Assembly (NCBI GenBank): GCA_018648945.1
Contig: JABGQJ010000506.1
Coordinates: forward strand, 1-5,864
DNA from: Victivallales bacterium
GTDB lineage: Bacteria > Verrucomicrobiota > Lentisphaeria > Oligosphaerales > Lenti-02
DNA: 5,864 nt
Reading direction: 5' to 3'
The notes beneath the pieces were generated by a model, which was not told the origin of the DNA, did not search any database, and saw nothing but the letters and a program-made list of their open reading frames with translations. This document shows, piece by piece, positions 1 to 5,549 of this stretch; the stretch's first letter is position 1; each line of letters opens with the position of its first letter. The translations under genes were made by a program, and so were the position numbers.

Positions 1-555
1 CTCGTTGCTGACCTCGTCGAACGCCGCCTTGACCGCACGTATGCAGTAGGGGACGGAGACCAGGAATTGGCAGAGGATGATACCGAGCCCGGAAATGATG
101 TCGAGATGGGCCGCGCGCAACGCTTCCTTCACTGCCATGCCCACTCCCGTGCCGAAGAAGGCCAGAAGCGAGATCCCGATCACCACCGGAGGCAACACGA
201 TGGGGACGTCCACCAGCGTGCTCAGGAAGGCGTGCCCACGGAAGCGGTAGCGGCTCAAGGCATAGCCGATGGGGATCGAGAAGAACACGACCAGCACCAG
301 GCTGCACAGCGACGTCCACACGCTCAAGAACATGGAGCGGCCCACGTCCTGAGATGTGAGAATCTCCGTGATGCGGGCGAAGCCGACGCGATGGGAGGCC
401 AGGTACCAGGCATCGGAGAAGAGGAGCGTGAGGATCACCACCGCAAACAGCGCTAGAACGCTGAAAGAAATGATGGTCAGCGACTCTCGCGCTGACCCAA
501 CCGGGCGGGCGAGGTGTCTCTCGGACGTCGTGGAGCTATCGTTGCCGCCGATCAA
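1..555 (-). CDS. Molybdate/tungstate-type ABC transporter permease (ModB/WtpB-like), partial
   Basis: This is the inner-membrane permease subunit of an oxyanion ABC importer. 185 codons are visible and the 3' end lies beyond position 1. The N-terminal ~25 residues are polar, then come hydrophobic segments at about 26-47, 76-99, 112-136 and 152-171. The signature DVPIVLPPVVIGISLL (residues 116-131) is the LPP-containing segment typical of ModB and WtpB permeases. The last visible residues (IRAVKAAFDEVSNE) are where the cytoplasmic EAA loop, which contacts the ATPase, begins. I chose the TTG at 555-553 as start: it overlaps the TGA of the upstream gene (TTGA), a GGTGGA purine-rich stretch lies 7 nt before it, and the protein would otherwise lose TM1. 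The first in-frame ATG (333) falls just before TM2. It sits in an operon behind two binding-protein genes. Substrate is inferred from family only; sulfate or another oxyanion is not excluded. Confidence 0.85.
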   Translation of the reverse strand, partial: MIGGNDSSTTSERHLARPVGSARESLTIISFSVLALFAVVILTLLFSDAWYLASHRVGFARITEILTSQDVGRSMFLSVWTSLCSLVLVVFFSIPIGYALSRYRFRGHAFLSTLVDVPIVLPPVVIGISLLAFFGTGVGMAVKEALRAAHLDIISGLGIILCQFLVSVPYCIRAVKAAFDEVSNE

Positions 556-1316
556 GGCTCGTCCACCCGGAAGCCGCTGGCGTGCAGGATTACCTGGCCT
601 TCCGGGCCAGTCAGGAAGGTGGCAAATTGGGCGGCTGCCTCTGGATTCGGGGAAGTGGAGAGGGTTCCGAGCACGACATGGGAGAAGATGTTGCGCTCCT
701 TGGGAATCTCGATCACATCCACTGCATCACCTAGGTTGGCGGCGCTGGCATCCCAGACGACTGCCGCATCCACATCGTTCATCTTCACCCAGACACCCAG
801 CTCGTTGACGGTCAGGCTCTGCTTCGCGTCCAACGCTTCGGGATCGAGATCGGACTTGGCCAGGAGCTTCACGGTCAGGCGCCCCACCTGGCAAGCCTTG
901 GGCCTGCCCACGGCTGCGCGCACATCATCACGGTAGAAGTCCTTCAGCGCGGTGATCTTCTTCGGATTCCCCTTGGCCACGATGATGCAGGGGACGAACC
1001 AGGACACGGTGGTCTTCTCGACCACGGTCCCGGTCAGTTCGTGCAGGCGGTCGACGTAGTACACGTCGCCTGGCATGAATAGGTCGGCAGATGTGTCCTC
1101 GCGGGCTCGGGCGAGGATGACGCCGCTGCCGGCGTAGTCCGGCTCCACCTCGATACCGGTGTTCCCCGTAAAGGCAGCCACCAGCTTGGTCATGGCGGGC
1201 CGCAGCCCTGCCCCACAGTAGATGCGCAGGGGAGCGATGGCCGTTTCTTCCTGCTTGCCGCAGCCAGCCAGGAGAACGAGGGCGAGGATGCCACTGTATT
1301 GCAGGAGTTGCTTCAC
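552..1316 (-). CDS. Second ModA/WtpA-like substrate-binding lipoprotein
   Basis: A periplasmic oxyanion-binding protein of the ModA/WtpA type, 254 aa, near the usual 230-260 aa of ModA. Residues 1-19 form a lipoprotein signal peptide with lipobox LAGC (Cys19), so it is probably membrane-anchored. The mature part begins with a beta strand, LRIYCGAGLRPAM (30-42), then a Y-AGSG motif (61-65), SADLF (76-80) and IVAKGNP in the first third, all typical landmarks of the family. Family members usually carry a serine in the first loop (AASS or AGSL); here the loop is C-GAG with no serine. The start is GTG at 1316, which overlaps the stop of the previous binding-protein gene (GTGA), and its stop overlaps the permease start (TTGA). 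This predicts translational coupling. It is only distantly similar to the neighbouring paralogue, so it is not a recent duplicate. It could bind tungstate, molybdate or another anion. Confidence 0.85.
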   Translation of the reverse strand: MKQLLQYSGILALVLLAGCGKQEETAIAPLRIYCGAGLRPAMTKLVAAFTGNTGIEVEPDYAGSGVILARAREDTSADLFMPGDVYYVDRLHELTGTVVEKTTVSWFVPCIIVAKGNPKKITALKDFYRDDVRAAVGRPKACQVGRLTVKLLAKSDLDPEALDAKQSLTVNELGVWVKMNDVDAAVVWDASAANLGDAVDVIEIPKERNIFSHVVLGTLSTSPNPEAAAQFATFLTGPEGQVILHASGFRVDEP

Positions 1317-2200
1317 TTGGCGGGCCCTGCAGATCGGGGTCTCGTCCCGGGCAAGGTCTTGCCGCCCTCATACTCCTTGCGGATGATGTCATTGTCCATG
1401 GTGAAACCGAACTCCCGGAACACTTCGGCGGTTTTGCCCGACACCAGGTACTTCGCGAAGGCCGCAGCACCTTCTCCGTCCGTCGCGCACTTCAGAGTGG
1501 CCACGGTCACCCGCATGGGGGTCAGGATGTAGGACTTCTTGGTCGCGCTGGTCACTGAATCGACGTACGGCACGGGCAGGTACGGCGTGATCGGCACGGC
1601 ATCCAGGTCCTTCTTTCGGAGCGCGACGACCGCGTTCCAGACCATGGTGGCATCGGCATTGTTCATGACCACGACGTTGGCCGCGTGCGAGCCACTGCGG
1701 TGGGTGTGGATGACCTTGTCCTTGTTCAGTTGCGCCAAGTCGATCCCGGCCTTGCCGAAGATGGTGGAGAGCATCCGCCCGAGTGAGGACAGCTTGTAGT
1801 CGGTGAGAAACACCTCCACGTCCTTGCGGGTAAGGTCCTTCAGGTCGCGGATGTTCTTGGGGTTGCCCTTGGCCACCGCGATCACGGGGGTGATCTCCGC
1901 CACTGTCCAGCCGTCTAGCCCGAGCTTCTTGTGCATGAGAATATCGAGGAAGGGGTCGTGGCAGACGTAGAGGTCGCCGCGCTTCTGGCCCTCGATATGG
2001 GCCAGCAGTTCGCCTGATCCGGCGGAGTTGATCTCGACCTTGCGCCCAGTCTCTGCCTCATAACGCTTGGCAAGCTCCTGCATCACCGGTCGCATCGTGC
2101 CTCCCACATGACAGACCAGGGCCTGCTTTGGCTTCGAGCATCCCGCGAGGAGCACGACAAGCAGGAGCGGAATGGCGATTCGGAATGGCAGCAGTTTCAT
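1313..2200 (-). CDS. First ModA/WtpA-like substrate-binding lipoprotein
   Basis: First gene of the importer operon, 295 aa, somewhat longer than typical ModA. The signal peptide has a Lys/Arg n-region, a long hydrophobic core and lipobox LLAGC (Cys21), so a lipid-anchored periplasmic binding protein is predicted. The mature protein opens with ALVCHVGGTMRPVM (27-40), then SAGSGELL (59-66), RGDLYV (74-79) and VIAVAKGNP, which match the ModA/WtpA fold order. As in the downstream paralogue there is a cysteine (Cys30) and no serine in the first anion loop, with Thr35 as a possible substitute. A basic, proline-containing tail (TLPGTRPRSAGPAK) ends the protein. I chose the ATG at 2200 because it directly precedes the signal peptide and has a GAGAG Shine-Dalgarno-like site 4 nt upstream. 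The frame stays open further upstream to 2692, but that part is antisense to the amidohydrolase gene. The 3' end overlaps the next gene by GTGA. Confidence 0.87.
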   Translation of the reverse strand: MKLLPFRIAIPLLLVVLLAGCSKPKQALVCHVGGTMRPVMQELAKRYEAETGRKVEINSAGSGELLAHIEGQKRGDLYVCHDPFLDILMHKKLGLDGWTVAEITPVIAVAKGNPKNIRDLKDLTRKDVEVFLTDYKLSSLGRMLSTIFGKAGIDLAQLNKDKVIHTHRSGSHAANVVVMNNADATMVWNAVVALRKKDLDAVPITPYLPVPYVDSVTSATKKSYILTPMRVTVATLKCATDGEGAAAFAKYLVSGKTAEVFREFGFTMDNDIIRKEYEGGKTLPGTRPRSAGPAK

Positions 2201-2232
2201 ATGACTCTCTTTGCTGGAGCAGGATGGTGTGG

Positions 2233-2248
2233 TGGTGCTGGAGCACCA
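2233..2248 (-). repeat. Small hairpin in the leader of the importer operon
   Basis: TGGTGC and GCACCA are separated by a 4-base loop (TCCA on the minus strand), giving a perfect 6-bp stem 33-48 bases before the first binding-protein ATG. It lies in the probable 5' UTR. It has no T-run, so it is not a classical terminator. A perfect 8-base palindrome, CTCGCGAG, sits next to it at 2251-2258. A role in mRNA structure or regulation is only a possibility. Confidence 0.35.
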
Positions 2249-2284
2249 ATCTCGCGAGCAGAGGGAATGTACCTGCAATAGGGC

Positions 2285-2310
2285 GTCTGTCCCAGCAACA
2301 GACCATACCA
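2285..2310 (-). promoter_or_regulatory. Candidate promoter with overlapping inverted repeat upstream of the importer operon
   Basis: On the minus strand the sequence TGGTATGGT (2310-2302) resembles an extended -10 element (TGn followed by 4 of 6 TATAAT matches). It runs straight into a perfect dyad GTCTGT-N7-ACAGAC (2303-2285). That dyad could be an operator covering the transcription start, or an RNA hairpin with a 7-base loop. The location, in the 161-bp gap between the amidohydrolase stop and the first binding-protein start, fits. No good -35 box was seen, and it does not look like the known ModE site. This is inference from sequence only. Confidence 0.28.
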
Positions 2311-2361
2311 AACGGGCATGGTTCGCAGGTTCCGGGCAATTCGGGGGACCTCTCGCGGGGG

Positions 2362-3615
2362 CTAGGCGAGGCCGAGGCGGTAGAACCTGTCCGGATTCTC
2401 CAGGAGCAGCCGCCGGGCCACCATGCTGGCATCGCTGCGGCTGAAGGCACCGCGCGTCACCTTGTCGGCCAGGACCGCCGCGATGTTCTGGCGGGCGATG
2501 GTCAGGTGGCCGTAGACCTTCTCCACCACCGAGTAGTCGCCGCCAAAGCCGAAGATCTTGGTGTTGGGCATCATATCCAGCCACTCGCTCAGGGCGGAGC
2601 GCGCCTGGGCGGGGTTGATGATATGGCTCCAGGCGAGATTCAGATAGACGTTCGGGAAGTACTTGCCCAACACGCCGATTTCGCGGACCCATGGCATTCC
2701 GGCATGGAACAGGTCGAACTGACAGGTGGGGAAGTTCTCCAGCAATTCCTGGAGCAGGAGCGGATCAGCATTGCGGATCCGGTTCCGGTTGCCGGCCTGG
2801 AGGCCGGTGTGGATCACGATCGGCAGCCCACACGCCGTCGCGCGATCCACCAGTTCGTAGATCAGGTAGTCCTGGAGCGGTTGCCCCTCGGCCAGAGAGA
2901 GTGTCTCGCCCGCCAGGATTCGGCGGAGTACCGCCGCCGCGTCTTCGGGGGACGTCCGGCGGAAATCGATGGGGCGGGCGTAGGCGTGGGTGGACTTGAT
3001 GCCGACGACGGCCGGGTCCGCCCGCCAGCGGCTCACCGCCTCCTCCACACAGGCTACGAGGTCGGTCAGGCTCCCCGCCTTCAGCCGCGCCAAGTCTGCG
3101 GGCGAGAACACATCCACCACTTCCTTCGCCGGGGCCAGATGGCAGAAGTAGTCCGGGAAGGGGCCGTTGCCATACTGCCAGCACTGGATGCAGGAGACGA
3201 TGTTGCACTTCTCGCGCAACACCCAGTCGTAGTAGCCGGGCTTGTGCAGTCCCTGCAGCCGCTCGCTGGCTTCTTGGTAGGTGTCGCCGTTAAGGTCGGG
3301 CAACTCCAGCAGGTCGCGGACGACCAGCAGAGCTGCTTGGGCATAGCCACCGGTGCGGATTGCCGACAGGAAGGGAGCGAAGCGTTGCCATCTTCCAGCC
3401 AGCGGTTGGCTCTTGTCTTGCCAGCAGTTGAAGTCCTCGCCGCTAGCCCCGGCCGAGACCAGATCTCCCCGGCAGTAGCACGAGAAGAGATCCATACAGT
3501 CCGCCGGCGCCTTCAAACGCTCTGCCTCGGGCGGCAGGTGCTCATGGGCATCCACGGTGGGGATGGTCAGGAGTTCTTCGAACAGATCCCGTTCCAGCTG
3601 GCTTCCGGCTTCCAT
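2362..3615 (-). CDS. Amidohydrolase-superfamily protein, substrate unknown
   Basis: A 417-aa TIM-barrel metal-dependent hydrolase of the amidohydrolase superfamily, probably cytoplasmic since no signal peptide is seen. Motif residues in order are VDAHEH (His24, His26) after the first strand, GIKSTH (Lys207, His210), IVIHTG (His269), LFHAGMPW (His304) and FGGD (Asp360). This is the HxH...His...Asp layout of the superfamily, resembling the uronate-isomerase/COG2159 side more than dihydroorotase-type enzymes. Lys207 is a possible carbamylated bridging ligand, but that is a guess. The protein is rich in cysteine in its first half (C40, 46, 48, 64, 137, 142, 145, 158). Start: ATG at 3615 has GGGAG 8 nt upstream. 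An in-frame ATG 18 codons earlier (3669) lacks a good site and would add a non-conserved-looking tail. It is preceded by a terminator and separated from the importer by 161 bp, so it may be its own unit. A link with the importer is not shown. Confidence 0.85.
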   Translation of the reverse strand: MEAGSQLERDLFEELLTIPTVDAHEHLPPEAERLKAPADCMDLFSCYCRGDLVSAGASGEDFNCWQDKSQPLAGRWQRFAPFLSAIRTGGYAQAALLVVRDLLELPDLNGDTYQEASERLQGLHKPGYYDWVLREKCNIVSCIQCWQYGNGPFPDYFCHLAPAKEVVDVFSPADLARLKAGSLTDLVACVEEAVSRWRADPAVVGIKSTHAYARPIDFRRTSPEDAAAVLRRILAGETLSLAEGQPLQDYLIYELVDRATACGLPIVIHTGLQAGNRNRIRNADPLLLQELLENFPTCQFDLFHAGMPWVREIGVLGKYFPNVYLNLAWSHIINPAQARSALSEWLDMMPNTKIFGFGGDYSVVEKVYGHLTIARQNIAAVLADKVTRGAFSRSDASMVARRLLLENPDRFYRLGLA

Positions 3616-3623
3616 GGTGGGCA

Positions 3624-3628
3624 CTCCC
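3624..3628 (-). promoter_or_regulatory. Ribosome binding site deciding the amidohydrolase start
   Basis: GGGAG on the minus strand lies 8 nt before the ATG at 3615. The alternative in-frame ATG at 3669 has no comparable purine-rich site at a proper distance, so the shorter 417-residue product is preferred. Confidence 0.5.
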
Positions 3629-3696
3629 GTCTGGCTTTGGTTGGGTTGGGGGGATGCCAACCTATACATGCGTCCAGTGCTCGCCGCCAGCCACGC

Positions 3697-3735
3697 AAAG
3701 AGAAAGGCTGCCCCCGGATGTTGCCGTGAGCAGCC
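3697..3735 (-). terminator. Rho-independent terminator after the outer-membrane protein remnant
   Basis: On the minus strand, GGCTGC (3735-3730) pairs with GCAGCC (3711-3706). The stem continues inward with a T-G wobble, C-G, one A/G mismatch and a C-G/G-C/G-C closing part around a CAACAT loop, 12 positions in all. It is followed at once by TTTCTCTTT (3705-3697). It begins about 30 nt after the TAG stop at 3765 and lies before the amidohydrolase start, so it ends transcription of the right-hand unit. On the plus strand no T-run follows. Confidence 0.75.
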
Positions 3736-3764
3736 CTGTCAGAGAAGGTCGGTGGTTGGCAGGC

Positions 3765-4034
3765 CTAGAATGCCCAGCCAAGCATGGCGCTGCCGCCATG
3801 GCTGTCTTCGGTCAGGCTGCCCTCCAGGCTGAGCGTCAGGTTTTCGTTGATGCCCCATGCCAGGCCAAGATAGCCGCCGAGCATCGAGCCACTGTGGTCG
3901 TTCTTGAAGACGTTGTACACATTCTCCGGATCGTCCCGTCCCTGCTTCCCCGGGCTCTCGGAGTCCTCGTACTCGATCTCCTGGTTCAGACGCACGTGGT
4001 GCAGGATGTTGCGCTTCAGTTCAAGTGAGACCAA
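3765..4034 (-). pseudogene. 3' remnant of an outer-membrane beta-barrel protein gene, cut by the insertion sequence
   Basis: The frame ends in a normal stop (TAG, 3765-3767) but has no native start: it runs straight into the end of the insertion sequence (around 4000-4036). The only start-like codon, TTG at 4034, lies in the IS end. The last ~40 residues alternate polar and hydrophobic/aromatic residues in the manner of membrane beta strands (SMLGGYLGLAWGI, turn, LTLSLEGSLTED, turn, SAMLGWAF). They end in Phe, the C-terminal residue recognised by the BAM assembly machinery in Gram-negative outer-membrane proteins. Before that is an acidic, loop-like stretch (EYEDSESPGKQGRDDPEN). So these are probably the last three strands plus a loop of a larger barrel. 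Residues from about 4000 upward may derive from IS sequence. No matching N-terminal part was recognised on the other side of the IS. Confidence 0.6.
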
Positions 4035-4062
4035 GTGACATTTCCTGAAAGGGAGACTTTCT
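4001..4062 (+). repeat. Inverted end of the IS, orfB side
   Basis: Reading inward on the plus strand, this matches the opposite end. Shared blocks include GCTTC (4013-4017), GACC-AGTG (4029-4037, one mismatch), C-TTT (4039-4043) and GGAGACTT (4052-4059). Identity over 60 ungapped positions is 38/60. The outer 35 bases also fall in the frame read as the outer-membrane protein remnant, so the outer limit is uncertain. Confidence 0.6.
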
Positions 4063-5053
4063 GCGTTCCGATTGCCTGTTGCTGTTGGTTGTCGTGGTTC
4101 GTCGCTGACACTTGTCCGTTCCGGTTCTCGTTTCTGCGTTCCTGCCTTGCCTCGGCCAGTTTCCGCTTGCGCTGGGCAACTCGTGCCGCCGGGTCTCCCT
4201 GGAAGTACTCGGCCGGTTGGATGTAGCCGAGTCCAGCGTGGAGACGCTGCTCGTTGTAGTGCTCGACCCAGGCCTCGATGGCCCTCAGCGCCTTGGGATG
4301 GGTGTCGGGCGCGCCGCGGTCCTCCAGGGCGTCGCGGGTGGTGCGGTGCCAGCGCTCGATCAGGCCGTTGGACTGGGGATGGGCGACGCGGCAGAGGATG
4401 TGTTGCAGCTCAAAGCGGCGAATCAGTTGCTTGTACTCGCGCGACGTGTACTGGCAACCCCGGTCGCTGACGACCTGCGGCTTGGTGCCGGGGTGCTTCT
4501 CCAGAGCCGCCAGCTGGACGAGGGCGACGCGCTTGGCGGTCATCGAGGGCAGCAGTTCCCAGTGGACGATGTAGCGGCTGTAGGCGTCTAGGAAGCTGAC
4601 CAGGAAGTACCAGCCGTCCCCCAGCTTAAGATGCATGATGTCGGTGTGCCAGCGCTGGTTCGGAGCGGTGGCCGGCGGCGGGGCCTGTCCTCCCTTGCGC
4701 CCCGGCCGCGCCCAGCGGCAGAGCAGGTCCCGGTCGGAGAGGATGCGGTAGACGGCCGATTCGCTCAGGTACGCCACGTCCGCATCCACCATCATCCAGG
4801 CCAGGCGGCGGTAGCCCTCCTTCGGGTTCGCCAGCGCGAAGTCGATCGTCGCGCTCACCTCCCATGCCAACGGGCTGTCCGGGTGCGGCGGGCGCGGCTT
4901 CGGCTCCCCCCGCGCCGCCCCGACTTCCTCCATGCTTCCCCGCCATCTCTGATACCGGCTCCAGCCCAGTCCCAGGTGTTCACAGACACTCCGCCGGGAG
5001 TGCCCCGACCGCTCGGAGACCCAGGGCACGAACCTGACCGCCTCCACCTTCAT
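4016..5053 (-). CDS. IS3-family transposase OrfB (DDE integrase core)
   Basis: 345 aa, a DDE-type transposase catalysing strand transfer of the element. The N-terminal ~110 residues carry the HTH_21-like region (KEGYRRL at 78-84, YRIL at 102-105). The rve/integrase core follows with WHTDIM (Asp138), VVSDRGCQYTS (Asp197) and HPQSNGLIERWHR (Glu233). The 35-residue gap between the second Asp and Glu is the classic DD(35)E spacing, so catalysis should be intact. The tail (291-345) is basic and Gln/Asn-rich and longer than in many IS3 OrfB proteins (~270-300 aa). Its last codons read through the IS inverted end, and if the IS ends at 4036 they read into the flank. Start: ATG at 5053 overlaps the orfA stop as ATGA. 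The frame is also open upstream, antiphase to orfA (-1), so a fused OrfAB made by frameshifting cannot be excluded. Confidence 0.92.
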   Translation of the reverse strand: MKVEAVRFVPWVSERSGHSRRSVCEHLGLGWSRYQRWRGSMEEVGAARGEPKPRPPHPDSPLAWEVSATIDFALANPKEGYRRLAWMMVDADVAYLSESAVYRILSDRDLLCRWARPGRKGGQAPPPATAPNQRWHTDIMHLKLGDGWYFLVSFLDAYSRYIVHWELLPSMTAKRVALVQLAALEKHPGTKPQVVSDRGCQYTSREYKQLIRRFELQHILCRVAHPQSNGLIERWHRTTRDALEDRGAPDTHPKALRAIEAWVEHYNEQRLHAGLGYIQPAEYFQGDPAARVAQRKRKLAEARQERRNENRNGQVSATNHDNQQQQAIGTQKVSLSGNVTWSHLN

Positions 5054-5385
5054 CGCCTCTTCGATCCGGCCGCGCGAAGGTAGTCCGAGAGCCCCCTTCT
5101 TTCCTGGAGTAGCGCCTCGGTCAGCTCCGCTATCACGTTGTTCTTCTTCGCCAGCTGCTCCCGCAGGCGTTCGGCTTCGGCCTTCTCCTTTGCGGCCTTC
5201 CGCCCCCCGTTGCCCTCGGCCAGCGCCCGGCGAGCGCCCTCCCGCATCTGCGCCTCCCAACGGTAGAAGGCACTCGCCGCAATCCCGTGGCGGTGGCACG
5301 TCTCCGACACGTTCGCGCCAGGCTGGCGCGCCTCCTCCACGATGCGTAGCTTCTCGTCCGCAGTGAAACGTTGTTTCGTCGCCAT
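5050..5385 (-). CDS. IS3-family transposase OrfA (helix-turn-helix, leucine-zipper protein)
   Basis: 111 aa, the DNA-binding partner protein that recognises the IS ends and regulates transposition. The N-terminus, from MATKQRFTADEKLRIVEEA through NVSETCHRHGIAASAFYRW (about 26-44), is the Transposase_8 helix-turn-helix. A charged linker (RKAAKEKAEAE) leads into a short coiled coil with leucines at roughly heptad spacing (ERLREQLAKKNNVIAELTEALLQ, about 72-94), the dimerisation zipper of the family. ATG at 5385 is preceded by AGGAAAGGAAG ending 4 nt upstream, a strong ribosome binding site. The stop TGA (5052-5050) overlaps the orfB ATG. It is a typical size for OrfA (about 90-120 aa). Confidence 0.92.
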   Translation of the reverse strand: MATKQRFTADEKLRIVEEARQPGANVSETCHRHGIAASAFYRWEAQMREGARRALAEGNGGRKAAKEKAEAERLREQLAKKNNVIAELTEALLQERRGLSDYLRAAGSKRR

Positions 5386-5411
5386 GGGACTTCCTTTCCT
5401 TGGACTTCGTC

Positions 5412-5440
5412 ATCATTCTCGTTCCTAAGGAAGTCTCCAA
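5412..5440 (-). promoter_or_regulatory. Candidate promoter for the transposase genes
   Basis: On the minus strand TTGGAG (5440-5435) and AATGAT (5417-5412) are spaced 17 bp, each with 4 of 6 consensus matches. The -35 lies in the inverted end, where IS3-family elements usually keep a weak promoter controlled by OrfA binding. The orfA ATG follows 26 bp downstream of the -10. Weak support; pattern only. Confidence 0.3.
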
Positions 5441-5489
5441 TTTCAAAAACGCCACTCGGTCCTGTTTCACCCGAAGCTATACACCCAGC
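5428..5489 (-). repeat. Inverted end of the IS, orfA side
   Basis: Reading inward on the minus strand from 5489, this is the partner of the 4001-4062 end: GCTTC at 5477-5473, GACCGAGTG at 5461-5453, TTTTTGAAA at 5449-5441 and GGAGACTT at 5438-5431. It contains the candidate -35 of the transposase promoter, as is common for IS3-family left ends. Confidence 0.6.
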
Positions 5490-5549
5490 TATCCTCTATG
5501 CTCTGGTGCGACTGGCCCTGCCAGGTCCCCCAGGAGGGACGTTTACCCT

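Larger units (their letters stand above)
4001..5489 (-). mobile_element. IS3-family insertion sequence (orfA-orfB), apparently complete
   Basis: The element carries the two overlapping genes typical of IS3-family elements, flanked by inverted ends. The clearest core ends begin with TG at 4036 (plus strand) and at 5454 (minus strand), giving 1,419 bp. Without gaps, the inverted similarity continues outward to 4001 and 5489, with 38 matches in 60 positions, and then drops to 1 in 10. I therefore give the wider limits (1,489 bp); the true boundary is somewhere between. The wider limits also place the orfB stop (4016-4018) inside the element. No convincing target-site duplication was found at either boundary. 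Both genes look intact, with a catalytic triad, so the element may still be mobile. It separates an outer-membrane protein remnant from a different gene fragment. Confidence 0.8.

Noticed and set aside
67..456. Plus-strand ORF of 129 codons
   Set aside because: It is antisense to the permease, whose membrane segments and family signature are clear. Its His/Gln/Glu-rich translation is the usual antisense shadow.
2201..2692. Extension of the first binding protein up to 2692
   Set aside because: The extension overlaps the end of the amidohydrolase gene out of frame and would bury the lipoprotein signal peptide inside the protein.
3661..3689. TATAGG as a -10 box for the amidohydrolase
   Set aside because: The hexamers 17-18 bp upstream match the -35 consensus in only 2 of 6 positions; too weak to annotate.
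2128..3729. Plus-strand open frame of 533 codons
   Set aside because: It lies opposite the amidohydrolase and the start of the first binding protein. Its translation shows no family motif and has a His/Gln/Val/Ala bias typical of antisense reading of a GC-rich gene, and the minus-strand genes are certain.
4021..5469. TCA at 4021-4023 and 5467-5469 as a 3-bp target-site duplication
   Set aside because: A 3-bp match is expected by chance when about 30 boundaries are tried, and the element ends this implies do not begin with TG and fall in the middle of the inverted similarity.
5054..5470. N-terminal extension of OrfB to the ATG at 5470
   Set aside because: This is the -1 frame of orfA. Its translation is Gly/Arg-rich with no domain, and the conserved OrfB sequence begins after the ATG at 5053.
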